Shown in pieces: positions 53,529 through 63,556 of a stretch of DNA of 64,000 bases. The notes under the pieces are model-generated. The model was not told the DNA's origin and ran no database searches. It was given only the letters and a program-made list of their open reading frames with translations. The stretch spans positions 111,075-175,074 of the forward strand of contig NZ_PGVE01000041.1 of NCBI RefSeq assembly GCF_002860255.1, written 5' to 3'. Numbering within the stretch: position 1 is the first letter of the stretch; every line of letters starts with the position of its first letter. The translations under genes and the position numbers were made by a program. The stretch is from Neobacillus cucumis (GTDB lineage: Bacteria; Bacillota; Bacilli; Bacillales; Cytobacillaceae).

Positions 53529-55268
53529 TTATAAATAGCGCCAACCGCCAGTATACGAGATATCTTCTGCTTCTTCTGCAGCAACTGCTTCACAAACAAA
53601 TCCCGTTACTTGGGTACCGTTCTCGAGTTCAACCTTCCCAAGTCCTAGAGGGGCAGGGATGAGTGAGGCAAAAGATCCAAGCTGTGAAAGTGGCATTTCC
53701 CATAACTCCAACTCAATTGACACGCCCGAATCATTTGTCCGGATTAATCCCGGTTTTGCAGGAAGAGAAGGCAGCTTAACCATTTTGTATTTTGCAGCAG
53801 TTTTCTCCTCTCGAATAAATGTGGCTCCATGTTCCTTCATTTGTTTTTCCAGAGGGTAGCCCCTCATGTGAAGACCGCAAACTGCTACTAGGGTAGTAGT
53901 TTTGTTTACCGGGGATCTTACACCATTTAAAAATAAAGCAGAAAGTCCAAAGATCAAGTGTTCATTCACATGACTTGAGAACATCGTAATACCAAAAGGA
54001 AGATTTTCTGCAGCATCATCTCCAGGTACCGCAATGGCACACAGGTCTAGAAGATTACAATGATTCGTATAAAGTCCCATCTTACTATTTGTTTCAATTG
54101 GATTATCACGCACTTGTTCACGCGTCCAGGTACCGCCAGAGGTTGGCATAATTAATACCGCATTGTTTAGTTGTTGATGTGCTTTCTGTTTAAAAGCTTG
54201 CAGTTTGTGCATGGCTTTATAAACCGATGCGGCATCGTAATCGGGATTCGCTCCATTACGCAGCACTGTTTCTGTTACAGGAAAAACAGCTTGTTCGTTT
54301 GAAGTAATGAAGGAACCTAAATCCGCCCAGCGTTCCGCTACCCATGGTCCATCATACAGGATTGAAGCTGCCTCCGATAAGTAGCTGCCATCAATGTATT
54401 GAATCGGAATAGAAAGCCCCTTAATCCTATCAACAGCAGCCTCCCAGGCTCTTTTGTATTGAGTTGCAAACGGTCCGAAAAATTCAGGTTGATCTTTTAA
54501 TAGAAGGATTTTTTCCGGAAGGGCGTTTGTTCTGCGTTTGACCTGACGAGACCATGGGTCATTTTCCTCAAATCCCCGGACAACTTCATCTACAAGCATT
54601 GCCTCTGCAAAGCTGTTAGCAAAGACTGTTATGCAATCAAGGCTGGCGCAAGCAGGAACTACCCCCTTCACCGGCCAAGCTCCAAGACTTGGCTTAAAGC
54701 CTACAAGTCTATTTAATGCTGCTGGTACACGTCCGGATCCAGCAGTATCTGTGCCCAGAGAAAAAGCAGCGAGACCACGGGCTACAGAAACAGAAGACCC
54801 TGAACTGGAGCCGCCGCTGATAAGGTCAGGGAAGAGGGCGTTTTGCGTTTCACCATAAGGGCTGCGTGTACCTACAAGACCGGTTGCAAATTGATCGAGA
54901 TTTGTTTTACCGATAGGAATGGCTCCCGCTTCAATCAAGCGTTTCACCGCTGTTGCATGCTCAGTAGGGGTGTATGAAAATTCCGCGCAGCCGGCAGTGG
55001 TAGGAACATCTGCTAAATCAATATTGTCTTTTATTGCAAAAGGGATTCCCCAGAGCGGTGTTTGCTCTGGGTCCATATCATTCAATCGATCAAGATAGGG
55101 TTGGATGAACTCCATAGAAGGAGGGGTTATCCAAATATTAAACTCTTTATCTCCTTCTGACCGTTTTATTATTTCCATGCATAGAGCTTCTGGTGTCAAA
55201 CTCTTAGATTGATAGTTTGACTTCAGCTTACGAATGGACAGCGTTTGGGGTATGTTGATGGTTTTCAT
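53529..55268 (-). CDS. atzF: allophanate hydrolase
   Basis: The 579-residue protein hydrolyses allophanate to ammonia and CO2, the last step of guanidine or urea assimilation through carboxylation. The amidase-signature domain has Lys80 (FAIKDN) and the Ser-rich GGSSSGSS at about 152-159. The C-terminal 130 residues form the AtzF-specific domain. The start overlaps the carboxylase gene by 41 bp; RBS gaggtg lies within that gene, indicating translational coupling. It is the last gene of the riboswitch-controlled operon. Confidence 0.93.
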   Translation of the reverse strand: MKTINIPQTLSIRKLKSNYQSKSLTPEALCMEIIKRSEGDKEFNIWITPPSMEFIQPYLDRLNDMDPEQTPLWGIPFAIKDNIDLADVPTTAGCAEFSYTPTEHATAVKRLIEAGAIPIGKTNLDQFATGLVGTRSPYGETQNALFPDLISGGSSSGSSVSVARGLAAFSLGTDTAGSGRVPAALNRLVGFKPSLGAWPVKGVVPACASLDCITVFANSFAEAMLVDEVVRGFEENDPWSRQVKRRTNALPEKILLLKDQPEFFGPFATQYKRAWEAAVDRIKGLSIPIQYIDGSYLSEAASILYDGPWVAERWADLGSFITSNEQAVFPVTETVLRNGANPDYDAASVYKAMHKLQAFKQKAHQQLNNAVLIMPTSGGTWTREQVRDNPIETNSKMGLYTNHCNLLDLCAIAVPGDDAAENLPFGITMFSSHVNEHLIFGLSALFLNGVRSPVNKTTTLVAVCGLHMRGYPLEKQMKEHGATFIREEKTAAKYKMVKLPSLPAKPGLIRTNDSGVSIELELWEMPLSQLGSFASLIPAPLGLGKVELENGTQVTGFVCEAVAAEEAEDISYTGGWRYL

Positions 55269-58200
55269 CTAATGCACCTCGCATTTCCTTTGTAATAGAA
55301 ACAATTAACTGACCAGCATGAACTTCATCCCCAGGAGATACATGGACTGAATGAATAAAACCGTCGCACGGTGCTAATTGCGGAAACTCCATTTTCATAC
55401 TTTCTTCAATTATTAATGTATCGCCTTTTTTCACTTCATCGCCTGATGTCACTAGGACCTTCCAAATGCTTCCCGGAAGGGCGGTGCGTACACCTTCTGC
55501 ACCCTCTGGCAGAACTTCTTCCACCATTTCAGCCACTTCATGCTCCGAAATAAACTCAGCTAGGCCGTTCTTGCGCCAGCTTTCACGCTCCGCTCTGAAG
55601 GCGGTTTGCTGGGTTTCTTGGAAACGTTCGGTACTCTCTTTGATGGAATCGAGGAAGGTTAAATAATCGCCAAGTTTGAAAGTTGTTTCAGTAATATTCA
55701 CTTCGAAGCGTCCTCGTAAAAAGTCCTCACGCATCTCCAACAGTTCTTCGGCACTGACAGGATAAAACTGAATTTGGTCAAAGAAACGGAGGAGCCATGG
55801 TTTGTCTGCCTGGAAATTTTTTGTTTCACGAAGACGATTCCATACTTGGACCGTTCGGCCGACAAATTGATATCCTCCAGGGCCTTCCATTCCATATACG
55901 CACATATAGGCTCCGCCAATTCCCACCGCATTTTCTGGAGTCCACGTTCGTGCAGGATTGTACTTCGTTGTCACTAAACGGTGACGAGGATCAACTGGTG
56001 TAGCAACTGGCGCTCCTAAATAGACATCCCCGAGACCAAGCACAAGATAGTTTGCCTCAAAAACAATTCGCTTTACTTCTTCGATGTCCTTTAGTCCGTT
56101 TACACGACGGATAAATTCTAAATTGCTAGGACACCAGGGGGCATCCGGCCGTACATTCTGTTGATATCGATCAATGGCAAGTCGTGTTGCAGGATCGTCC
56201 CATGAAAGGGGCAGACGAACAATGCGTGATGGAACTTCCATTTCCTCTAAAAGAGGCAGTTTCTCATTAATGGTTTCGATCATTTGGCAGACTGTAAGTA
56301 TAGGCATTTTGTTTGAATCAAAATGAACTTGCAGGGAACGTATGCCTGGTGTCAAATCAAGAACTGGTATTTCTTTTTCTAATTTGATCGATTCCATTAA
56401 GGCATGTACTTGGAAACGGAGGAGAAGATCAAGCTCTAAATCACCGTATTCAATAAGAACGTTCGCATCACCTGCTGCACGAATGGTCATTGGGAAGTTT
56501 CCTTTTGTATTTCTTTTTAACACAGGGTAGTCAGGTGAAAACTGTCTATTCCCCTCAGGCAAAGAGGGGATTTCAGGAACTAAATATTCATTGCCTCCGA
56601 CCATTTCAAGGAACTCTTCCTGTTGTTTTCGCAGGTCATCTGCTTCTTCAAGAGTAAGCAGCCGGAACAGGATTTTGTCGCCGGCATGAAGCTGGCCAAT
56701 TTTCCAAAATTCAGCTGAAGCCGTAGTAACAGGACAAACAAAACCACCTAAACTAGGGCCATCAGGTCCAAGTAAGATTGGCATATCACCAGTTAAATCC
56801 AACGTTCCAATCGCATAGGCATTATCATGTATATTTGATGGATGAAGACCAGCTTCCCCACCGTCCTGTCGTGCCCATAGCGGCGCAGGTCCAATCAATC
56901 GGACTCCTGTCCTTGAACTATTAAAATGTACTTCCCAGCTTGTGTTTGTTAATTGCTCTAAATAGTCTGGTAATAAAAATTCTTCGGTACAATGAGGGCC
57001 AGGAATGACACCAATTGTCCAGTTTCGTTCAATAGAAGGCTGCTGTAAGACTGGAAGCTCTCTTGTGATTGAAGTTGTATTTTTATTTACCCGTAATACA
57101 TCACCGGTCCGAAGCGCCCGGCCGCCATGACCGCCAAATCCTCCAAGTGTAAAAGTAGAGGCACTTCCAAGATGAAGCGGCATATCCAATCCACCTGCTA
57201 TTAATAAATAGGTTCTCATGCCTGAAACAGCTTCACCAAATGAGAGAACCTGGCCACGCTCGACATTGATAACCTTATACATTGGGACATTTATTTCATC
57301 GAGCTTAGGATTCATATCAGCACCGGTTAGAACAATGGTCATTTCACTACGAAAACGGTAGGAGCCGCCACGAAGTGTCAATTCAAGTCCAGCAGCATCA
57401 TCCTCATTTCCAAGCATTTTATTTCCTATTCTAAAAGAGAATGGATCCATTGGTCCGCATGGCGGTACACCTACGTCCCAGTGGCCCACTCGGCCAGGCC
57501 AATCCTGAACAGTTGATTGAATCCCTCCATCAAGGACTTCAATGGCACATTCATCTGGGGAAAATTCCTTTAACATTTGTGTATAAACATTTCCTGTTCG
57601 GCAATCATCCTCTTCTAAAAGTGACTGTATATATTGTAGATTCGTAGTAACACCATAAAGGCGGGTTTGCTCAAGTGCTTCACTTAATTGTTTAAGTGCT
57701 TCTTCTCGTGATTCAGCATGAACAATGATCTTAGCAAGCATTGGATCATAGAGGGGGGTTACCACCAATCCATCCCGGACCCAGGTTTCAATTCGGGCAT
57801 TGTCGGAAAAAGAAACTTTGTCAAGCTGTCCTCCGCTTGGCCGGAAATCATTTAAGCAATCTTCAGCATAAATACGAGCTTGGATACTGTGTCCTTCAGG
57901 TGTTGAATACAGTGAATCTATTGAACGTAATTCACCAGCTGCTTCACGAACCATCCATTCAACCAAATCAATGTTCAATACTTCTTCGGTAACACCGTGC
58001 TCAACTTGGAGGCGTGTATTCACCTCAAGAAAGTAAAACCGTTCCTCATCCGGGTCATATAAAAACTCGACGGTGCCTGCACTGCGGTAACCAACTTCCG
58101 CGGCTAAGCGTTTTGCAGAAGCGAGAATTTCTTCTCTTACAGAAGAAGGGAGGCAAGGCGCTGGACTTTCCTCCACCACTTTTTGATTGCGGCGTTGAAT

Positions 58201-58887
58201 GGAGCAATCGCGTTCACCTAAAGCGGCAACTTCACCATAGGCATTTCCAAATATCTGAACCTCAACATGGCGTGCTTTTTGGATGAATTTCTCTAAAAAT
58301 ACACCGCCGTTATTAAAATTGGTCTCGGCTAATCTGCAGACAGAATCGAATGCCTCACGGAGGGTTAGAGAATCCTGACAAACTCGCATTCCAATTCCTC
58401 CGCCGCCTGCGGTACTTTTTAACATAACCGGGTATCCAATTCGTTCTGCTTCTAATAAGGCAGTATTTATCTCAGTGATCAGCGATGTTCCTGGAAGAAG
58501 AGGAACGTTTGCTTTTACCGCTATTTCACGAGCTGAGTGTTTTAATCCAAATAATTCCATTTGTTCTGGAGTGGGTCCAATAAAGGTTATCCCTTTTTCA
58601 CGACATGCCCGAGCGAAATCAGCATTTTCACTAAGGAATCCATAGCCAGGGTGTATGGCATCTACTTGATGGTCAATCGCTGCCTGCAAAATAAGATCTG
58701 CGTTTAAATAACTTTCTTTAGCAGGACCTTCCCCGATTAATATGGCTTGGTCGGCAAAGTCAACATGCAGGCTGTCTTGATCAGCCTTTGTATATAATGC
58801 GACAGATTGGATGCCCATCTTTCGCAATGTTCTTTCGATTCGAACGGCGATTGCACCGCGGTTGGCAATTAATATTTTTTTAAACAT
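55228..58887 (-). CDS. urea carboxylase family protein, probable guanidine carboxylase
   Basis: The 1219-residue biotin enzyme has biotin carboxylase (about 1-450, with ANRGAIAVRI and the ATP loop TAGGGGIGMR), AHS2- and AHS1-type (KipA/KipI-like) carboxyltransferase domains (about 455-1060), and a C-terminal biotinyl domain with the biotinylated Lys1165 in ESMKMEF. RBS aaggagtg precedes the ATG. Annotated homologues are called urea carboxylase, but those in guanidine-I riboswitch operons with DUF1989 genes carboxylate guanidine. The riboswitch upstream makes that the likely substrate here. Confidence 0.92.
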   Translation of the reverse strand: MFKKILIANRGAIAVRIERTLRKMGIQSVALYTKADQDSLHVDFADQAILIGEGPAKESYLNADLILQAAIDHQVDAIHPGYGFLSENADFARACREKGITFIGPTPEQMELFGLKHSAREIAVKANVPLLPGTSLITEINTALLEAERIGYPVMLKSTAGGGGIGMRVCQDSLTLREAFDSVCRLAETNFNNGGVFLEKFIQKARHVEVQIFGNAYGEVAALGERDCSIQRRNQKVVEESPAPCLPSSVREEILASAKRLAAEVGYRSAGTVEFLYDPDEERFYFLEVNTRLQVEHGVTEEVLNIDLVEWMVREAAGELRSIDSLYSTPEGHSIQARIYAEDCLNDFRPSGGQLDKVSFSDNARIETWVRDGLVVTPLYDPMLAKIIVHAESREEALKQLSEALEQTRLYGVTTNLQYIQSLLEEDDCRTGNVYTQMLKEFSPDECAIEVLDGGIQSTVQDWPGRVGHWDVGVPPCGPMDPFSFRIGNKMLGNEDDAAGLELTLRGGSYRFRSEMTIVLTGADMNPKLDEINVPMYKVINVERGQVLSFGEAVSGMRTYLLIAGGLDMPLHLGSASTFTLGGFGGHGGRALRTGDVLRVNKNTTSITRELPVLQQPSIERNWTIGVIPGPHCTEEFLLPDYLEQLTNTSWEVHFNSSRTGVRLIGPAPLWARQDGGEAGLHPSNIHDNAYAIGTLDLTGDMPILLGPDGPSLGGFVCPVTTASAEFWKIGQLHAGDKILFRLLTLEEADDLRKQQEEFLEMVGGNEYLVPEIPSLPEGNRQFSPDYPVLKRNTKGNFPMTIRAAGDANVLIEYGDLELDLLLRFQVHALMESIKLEKEIPVLDLTPGIRSLQVHFDSNKMPILTVCQMIETINEKLPLLEEMEVPSRIVRLPLSWDDPATRLAIDRYQQNVRPDAPWCPSNLEFIRRVNGLKDIEEVKRIVFEANYLVLGLGDVYLGAPVATPVDPRHRLVTTKYNPARTWTPENAVGIGGAYMCVYGMEGPGGYQFVGRTVQVWNRLRETKNFQADKPWLLRFFDQIQFYPVSAEELLEMREDFLRGRFEVNITETTFKLGDYLTFLDSIKESTERFQETQQTAFRAERESWRKNGLAEFISEHEVAEMVEEVLPEGAEGVRTALPGSIWKVLVTSGDEVKKGDTLIIEESMKMEFPQLAPCDGFIHSVHVSPGDEVHAGQLIVSITKEMRGALDENHQHTPNAVHS

Positions 58888-58908
58888 GGATGAGCACTCC
58901 TTTAGTTG

Positions 58909-59559
58909 TTATTTATCCCAGATCAACACTTGAATTGGTGTAGGGTTATATGCGTTGCAAGGATTATTAAGCTGCGGACAGTTACTGATGAGGACGAGCG
59001 TTCTGTTAATTGCCTGCATTTCCACATAATAACCTGGGGCTGACACTCCATCTTCAAAGGTCAATCCGCCTTCTGGTGTTAGAGGGACATTCATGAAGAA
59101 ATTGACATTTGGAGCCAAGTCCCGCTTAGTAAAGCGGCTGTCGTATTTAGCTAACTGGAGCATAAAGGTATCCCGGCAATTATGCATTGGCAGGGTTTCG
59201 TGTGAATATCGGACCGTATTGCTTTGGGCAGAACAGGCACCACCAAGTGTATCGTGATGGCCGCAGGTATCAGCTACAATTTTCACAAGCTCTTTTCCGG
59301 ATTCAGATACAAGAATGGAGCCAGTTGATAAGTAAACATTCCCTTGACGCTGAATAGTATTAACCGCACTGTAATGATCAGATGGCTGGTCAGCATCGTA
59401 AAATAGGGTATCCGCAGCCTGGTTTCCCTCTAAATCAACAATACGAAGGACTTGGCCTTGTTCGAGCGTGTAGATCCATCCTTCTCCGGCTGGAATGGTT
59501 TTGTTGTAAAAGCTATTTTCAATTTCCCTCTTACTGATTGCATGATTTAATACAGCCAT
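58909..59559 (-). CDS. DUF1989 carboxyguanidine deiminase subunit (urea amidolyase-associated protein 2)
   Basis: The 216-residue protein has the DUF1989 core: AGEGWIYTLEQGQVLRIVD, LEGNQAADTLFYD, DTCGHHDTLGGACS with likely metal ligands, and NFFMNVPLT. The ATG at 59559 overlaps the previous stop (TAATG) with RBS aaaggagg. In characterised systems two DUF1989 proteins form CgdAB, which deiminates carboxyguanidine to allophanate. It lies between its partner and the carboxylase. Which of CgdA or CgdB it corresponds to was not resolved. Confidence 0.88.
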   Translation of the reverse strand: MAVLNHAISKREIENSFYNKTIPAGEGWIYTLEQGQVLRIVDLEGNQAADTLFYDADQPSDHYSAVNTIQRQGNVYLSTGSILVSESGKELVKIVADTCGHHDTLGGACSAQSNTVRYSHETLPMHNCRDTFMLQLAKYDSRFTKRDLAPNVNFFMNVPLTPEGGLTFEDGVSAPGYYVEMQAINRTLVLISNCPQLNNPCNAYNPTPIQVLIWDK

Positions 59560-60296
59560 TAGCGAATTCCTCCTTTGGAAAGTAAAACGTATTCCCATGT
59601 ATTTTCAAATGCACGTCGGTTTTCTGGCCGATGATTTAGACAGATATCATTTCCTTGGATTGGATCGGCTTCGGTAATCGTCAGTTCCACTGGTACAGAT
59701 GGGCAAGCTTTGTCAGGATTCAAAGGATTCGGTGTATTGGATAATACCAAAATAACATCCATTTCCGTACGCAATGTGACAGTGTCCCCCTTTTTGCTGT
59801 GTTTAGAGACATAATGTAAATTTCCTTCAAGGTCACAGAAAACTTTAGAAAATAAATTTACGACAGGTGAGAGGTCTCTAGTGGTTAAGCCGTTACGGAA
59901 AAGCTCAACCGAAAAGTTTTCTTCCCCGCTTTTGTAATAATCATTTCGTTGGTTTTGATAGGTACTGATTCCATATTTTTGATTGGTAAGCGCTCTGGAG
60001 GTATATCCAGAAATGGTATCATGCCAGCCAAGTGAATCTTCAACGATGCTTGCAAGTACTCTGCCGTTGTCACTCATAAGGACATTCCCTTTCGTGAGAT
60101 GAGCCGTATGCTGGGCTTTTAGTGTATCGGGCATATTGTAACGTTCAGCTGAATCATTTGCATTGTATAAAAGCAAGGATACATTCGCACCCTCTTCTAG
60201 TGCAGTAAAGGTTATTTGCTTTCCCTGACTTAATTGCCCTGACCACTTTCCGCCTGCTGGGATCATTTTTGAAATAAAAGGTAATACGGTGTTCAT
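59559..60296 (-). CDS. DUF1989 carboxyguanidine deiminase subunit (urea amidolyase-associated protein 1)
   Basis: The 245-residue protein is of the same DUF1989 family: IPAGGKWSGQLSQGKQITFT, VEDSLGWHDTISGY and NLFSKVFCDLEGN. RBS aaaggagga precedes the ATG. It is the first gene behind the guanidine-I riboswitch and is coupled to the second DUF1989 gene. It is cytoplasmic. It is expected to act as the other half of the heteromeric carboxyguanidine deiminase. Confidence 0.88.
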   Translation of the reverse strand: MNTVLPFISKMIPAGGKWSGQLSQGKQITFTALEEGANVSLLLYNANDSAERYNMPDTLKAQHTAHLTKGNVLMSDNGRVLASIVEDSLGWHDTISGYTSRALTNQKYGISTYQNQRNDYYKSGEENFSVELFRNGLTTRDLSPVVNLFSKVFCDLEGNLHYVSKHSKKGDTVTLRTEMDVILVLSNTPNPLNPDKACPSVPVELTITEADPIQGNDICLNHRPENRRAFENTWEYVLLSKGGIR

Positions 60297-60321
60297 ATCA
60301 TTTCCTCCTTTAAATAAATAA

Positions 60322-60480
60322 AAAAGGATAAAAACCGTAGGGAGAGTAAATCTCCCAGGCTTTTATCCTTCCGTGTATACAGGTTAACTGTACGCTCTCT
60401 CTTGGACCAGACTTTAAAAAATATTTAAACGGAACCCTAGACAGCTTTGTTGTTTCCAACAGGTGTGGAAACCTTTATTT
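60322..60480 (-). promoter_or_regulatory. guanidine-I (ykkC) riboswitch of the carboxyguanidine operon
   Basis: On the minus strand the conserved blocks appear in order: ctagggttccg (60430-60440), ctggtccaagagag, a gtaca/tgtac stem region, acggaaggataaaagcc and gggaga. The 3' part (ggataaaagcctgggaga) can instead pair with tctccctacggtttttatcc followed by T6, forming a terminator. Guanidine binding would hold the aptamer and allow read-through into the DUF1989 gene 26 bp downstream. Confidence 0.93.
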
Positions 60481-60524
60481 AAGATGGTTTTAGTATATCG
60501 TTTTAATGTTAAAATGAACTACAA

Positions 60525-61895
60525 TCATGTTAGGTTATCTGACATGGTTTTTTCTTGTTTTACTTCTGGTAGTGCAAATTTTCTGTTTCGTGCTCCTTCC
60601 CATTTTGATTTAATCAATAAGTAAGCAAAGCCAATAACAACCCAAATCATTCCAATCATTAGTGTAGTTTTATCAAGCAAGGTTAGGAGCCAGCCAATGA
60701 ATCCAGCACCGATAAGAGGGAAGATCAGATACATGAACGTTTCTTTCGGTGACCGTTTTTTTTGCTTAATATAGTAATGGAAGATGACAGAAAGATTAAC
60801 AAAGGTAAATGCGGTTAATGCACCAAAACTTACGAATAGGACGGCAGAATCAAGGTTTATAAAAACCGCTGATAAGGAAATAAGCGAAACGAATAATATG
60901 TTTGAAACAGGTGTTTTATATTTTGGATGAATCGTAGTAAATAATTTTTTTGGCAATATGGATTCACGTCCTAGGGCAAAAAGGAAACGGCTTACACTTG
61001 TGACAGATGAGACACCCTGTGTAAAAGTCGCCAAGATAAGTACCATGATAAAAAGAGAACTTAGTAAGTTACCGCCGACAAGCTGTACAAGGCTATATGC
61101 AGCATTATCCGGATTGGTAAAAGTAAAATTTGGAAAAGCGATTTGCGATAAATAGGAAATAGAAACATACATTACTACTGCAATGATAACTATAAGGTAG
61201 ATTGCTTTTGGTATTGTTTTTTTTGCTTTAATGGTCTCTTCAGCCATTGTTGTTACTGCATCAAAACCTAGGAAACAGAAGCAGATAAGAGCAGCTCCTG
61301 ATAAAACTCCACTTACAGAAAGATGATCGTTGAAAAATGGTGTCAACGAGAAAATAGAGTTAGAGTCTGCTTGGCCAGTTAGTATATCCTTAGCAACTAA
61401 AATACAAAAGATTATGATGAAGGCAATTTGAAATAGGACAGAGAGACCGCTAACTCGTGCTGCTGATTTAATACCGATGATGTTGACGATTGCTAGAACG
61501 ACGTTCATCAGAATAATCCAAACAAAAACTGGAATAGAAGGAAACTCAGTATTCATGAATATCCCAAAAGTGAGGATCGCAATAATGGGTGAGAAAATAT
61601 AATCTAATAAAAGGGCCCAGCCAACAAGATAACCAGCAATAGGGTGGACCGCTTTTTTTGTATAAATATAAGCAGAACCTGAAATCGGATAGGCCTTTAC
61701 CATTTGACTATAGCTATAGGCAGTAAAGAAGATAGCAATAAAAGCAGTTACATAGGCAGCTGCAAGCATTCCTCCGGCCGCCTCAAAAGCGACACCATAA
61801 ACCGTGAAATAGATCATTGGTGTCATCCAAGCGAGGCCCATAAAAACAACTTGTTGTAGTTTCAGTGATTTTACAAGTGTTGGTTTTTCATTCAT
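60525..61895 (-). CDS. APC superfamily permease, candidate guanidine importer
   Basis: The 456-residue protein has about 12 transmembrane helices, with early GLAWMTPMIYFTVYG and the CFLGFDAVTTMAEE segment typical of APC amino acid permeases. Its own guanidine-I riboswitch lies directly upstream (61931-62056), and the guanidine degradation operon follows downstream. A role in guanidine or carboxyguanidine-related uptake is therefore inferred. No similarity to small multidrug resistance guanidine exporters is seen. Confidence 0.85.
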   Translation of the reverse strand: MNEKPTLVKSLKLQQVVFMGLAWMTPMIYFTVYGVAFEAAGGMLAAAYVTAFIAIFFTAYSYSQMVKAYPISGSAYIYTKKAVHPIAGYLVGWALLLDYIFSPIIAILTFGIFMNTEFPSIPVFVWIILMNVVLAIVNIIGIKSAARVSGLSVLFQIAFIIIFCILVAKDILTGQADSNSIFSLTPFFNDHLSVSGVLSGAALICFCFLGFDAVTTMAEETIKAKKTIPKAIYLIVIIAVVMYVSISYLSQIAFPNFTFTNPDNAAYSLVQLVGGNLLSSLFIMVLILATFTQGVSSVTSVSRFLFALGRESILPKKLFTTIHPKYKTPVSNILFVSLISLSAVFINLDSAVLFVSFGALTAFTFVNLSVIFHYYIKQKKRSPKETFMYLIFPLIGAGFIGWLLTLLDKTTLMIGMIWVVIGFAYLLIKSKWEGARNRKFALPEVKQEKTMSDNLT

Positions 61896-61930
61896 TCTTC
61901 ATCCATCCTTTTCCGTGTTTTTTCTGGCAA

Positions 61931-62056
61931 AGAAAAAGCCCGGGAGAATTTTAAAATTAAAATTCTCCCGGGCTTTTATCCCTCCGTGTATACAGACGTA
62001 CTGTACGCTCTCTCTCGGACCAGACTTTAAAAGCTTTTAAACGGAACCCTAGAAAG
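61931..62056 (-). promoter_or_regulatory. guanidine-I (ykkC) riboswitch of the permease gene
   Basis: Minus-strand blocks ctagggttccg, ctggtccgagagagagcgtac, gtatacacggagggataaaag and cccgggagaa match the ykkC motif. The end pairs with a mirror segment (ttctcccgggcttttt) to form a perfect 13-bp terminator stem plus T-run. The aptamer shares most conserved bases with the one at 60322-60480, and both leaders begin with aaataaaggtttc, indicating duplication. 62057-62215 shows no gene. Confidence 0.94.
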
Positions 62057-62215
62057 CAATTTTTGTTCCTCTATTCTGAAAAATGAGAAACCTTTATTTG
62101 ATTGATACGTTGAAGTATAAAGGAGAAAAAACAGGATTTCATTGAATGTGTAAGGTTTCCTAACACAAAAAAATAAAGAACAACACTTGCAATGGTCCGG
62201 ATCGGTGAAAAAGGA

Positions 62216-62248
62216 GAAGGGATGAGCCCAAATAGCTCATCCCTTCTA
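62216..62248 (-). terminator. Rho-independent terminator after the carboxypeptidase gene
   Basis: Twelve-bp stem agaagggatgagc/gctcatcccttct; on the minus strand it is followed by cctttttc. Confidence 0.82.
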
Positions 62249-62260
62249 TCATACATTATG

Positions 62261-63556
62261 TTACTTATTACCACCTGGGTTTACTGGCAGAGAATAATCT
62301 GGGATTGCATCATACACTGCAGGATCAGCGTTTTCGATTGAACCGTCTGCTAAACCATTTAGAACGGCCATAACCGGTACTTTTGCTGTTTCCTTTAACA
62401 TCCCATTTTGTTTTTGCCCTAAGGTCTGAGTTTGTCCTTTTATTTCAATCAACATGGTGGCGGTTCCATTTAACTGGATAGCGCCTAACCCTGAACCAGG
62501 ATAATTAACCTGTGGGTATTTTTGAATCGCTCCGTAAGAAGAATTTCCTCTCTGCAACGATTCATAAGCCACTGCATTGACTTTTTTACTGAAGGTTTCT
62601 ACATTTGGATCCACTTTATACACTTTTCCGCTGAAAGGATCCACGTAGGTCTTAGTCGTAAATAGAGCTAATAGTTGGATAGACACAGAACGATTATCGT
62701 CTTCAGATAACTGATTAAACCCGCGGTGATGCAGGTCAATTGCAACATCCGGATCAAATTCTTTTACAATTTTGGTTAAGGCCCGTGTTTCGGGTGAGAA
62801 GACAAATGATGCCTGTGAACCATTATTTGTATTATTGTTGTTTAATAGGTTTGCCACCTTTTGCGGATCCTTTTTAATTTCATCATTAATATTGAAGTCA
62901 TAATTTGGGTTGAAATCTCGGTTAAGATCAAAGCCAGGAATACCATAAACTACTTTTCCGTTGTTATTTTGCGCACGCTCACTGCCCTCGGCATTGTAAT
63001 ACCAAGGAGCTTTGGTATCGGCTGGCAGTCCTATTTCTTCAGGGTTCCATGTTTGGTGTGAGTACCTAACAGGGAATGGCTTGCCTTCATATTGATTAGC
63101 TGTTCCATCCGGATTAATACGAGGGACGAACCAAACATTAACCTTGTCCAAAATAGAATCAGCCTCTTTGCCGCCAGCAGATAGTTTTTGGATTAATTCC
63201 ACTGCAGCTTCTGTGCCGAGAGGCTCGTTACCATGTATTTGTGTATACACCAGGACCCGTTTTTTTGCAGGATTATTATCACCAAGCTTCGCCACATAAA
63301 GTGGATAGCCGTCATTGGATGTTCCAAACTGCTCAAGTTTCATCTTTCCTTTAGAAGACTGTTCAATCTGTTTTAATTTTGCTTCTAATTGCTCATTAGA
63401 CATTAAACTTTCAAAGGAAAGGTACTGTTGGTCCTGTACCCATGGCCCGTTAGGTGTAGTGGTTGACTCTGCAAAACTAGCCGTTGCGCCAAAGCCAAGT
63501 GATGCTGCCAGAATCCCACTTGATAGTATGTATCCTATTGCTTTTTTCTTTTTCAT
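62261..63556 (-). CDS. secreted M14 family zinc carboxypeptidase
   Basis: The 431-residue protein has a signal peptide ending near TASFAES. The M14 zinc ligands are visible: His and Glu in QIHGNEPLG, and a later His in AIDLHHRG. The catalytic Glu is probably in MLIEIKGQ near the C-terminus, and the substrate Arg/Asn-Arg motif in GFDLNRDFNP. The ATG at 63556 has RBS ggaggga; a longer start at 63586 lacks one. It would trim C-terminal residues from peptides or peptidoglycan stems outside the cell. It is monocistronic. Confidence 0.9.
   Translation of the reverse strand: MKKKKAIGYILSSGILAASLGFGATASFAESTTTPNGPWVQDQQYLSFESLMSNEQLEAKLKQIEQSSKGKMKLEQFGTSNDGYPLYVAKLGDNNPAKKRVLVYTQIHGNEPLGTEAAVELIQKLSAGGKEADSILDKVNVWFVPRINPDGTANQYEGKPFPVRYSHQTWNPEEIGLPADTKAPWYYNAEGSERAQNNNGKVVYGIPGFDLNRDFNPNYDFNINDEIKKDPQKVANLLNNNNTNNGSQASFVFSPETRALTKIVKEFDPDVAIDLHHRGFNQLSEDDNRSVSIQLLALFTTKTYVDPFSGKVYKVDPNVETFSKKVNAVAYESLQRGNSSYGAIQKYPQVNYPGSGLGAIQLNGTATMLIEIKGQTQTLGQKQNGMLKETAKVPVMAVLNGLADGSIENADPAVYDAIPDYSLPVNPGGNK

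Noticed and set aside
55371..58286. Several 60-90 residue plus-strand ORFs opposite the carboxylase gene
   Set aside because: They are shadows of the strongly coding minus-strand gene with no RBS or domains.
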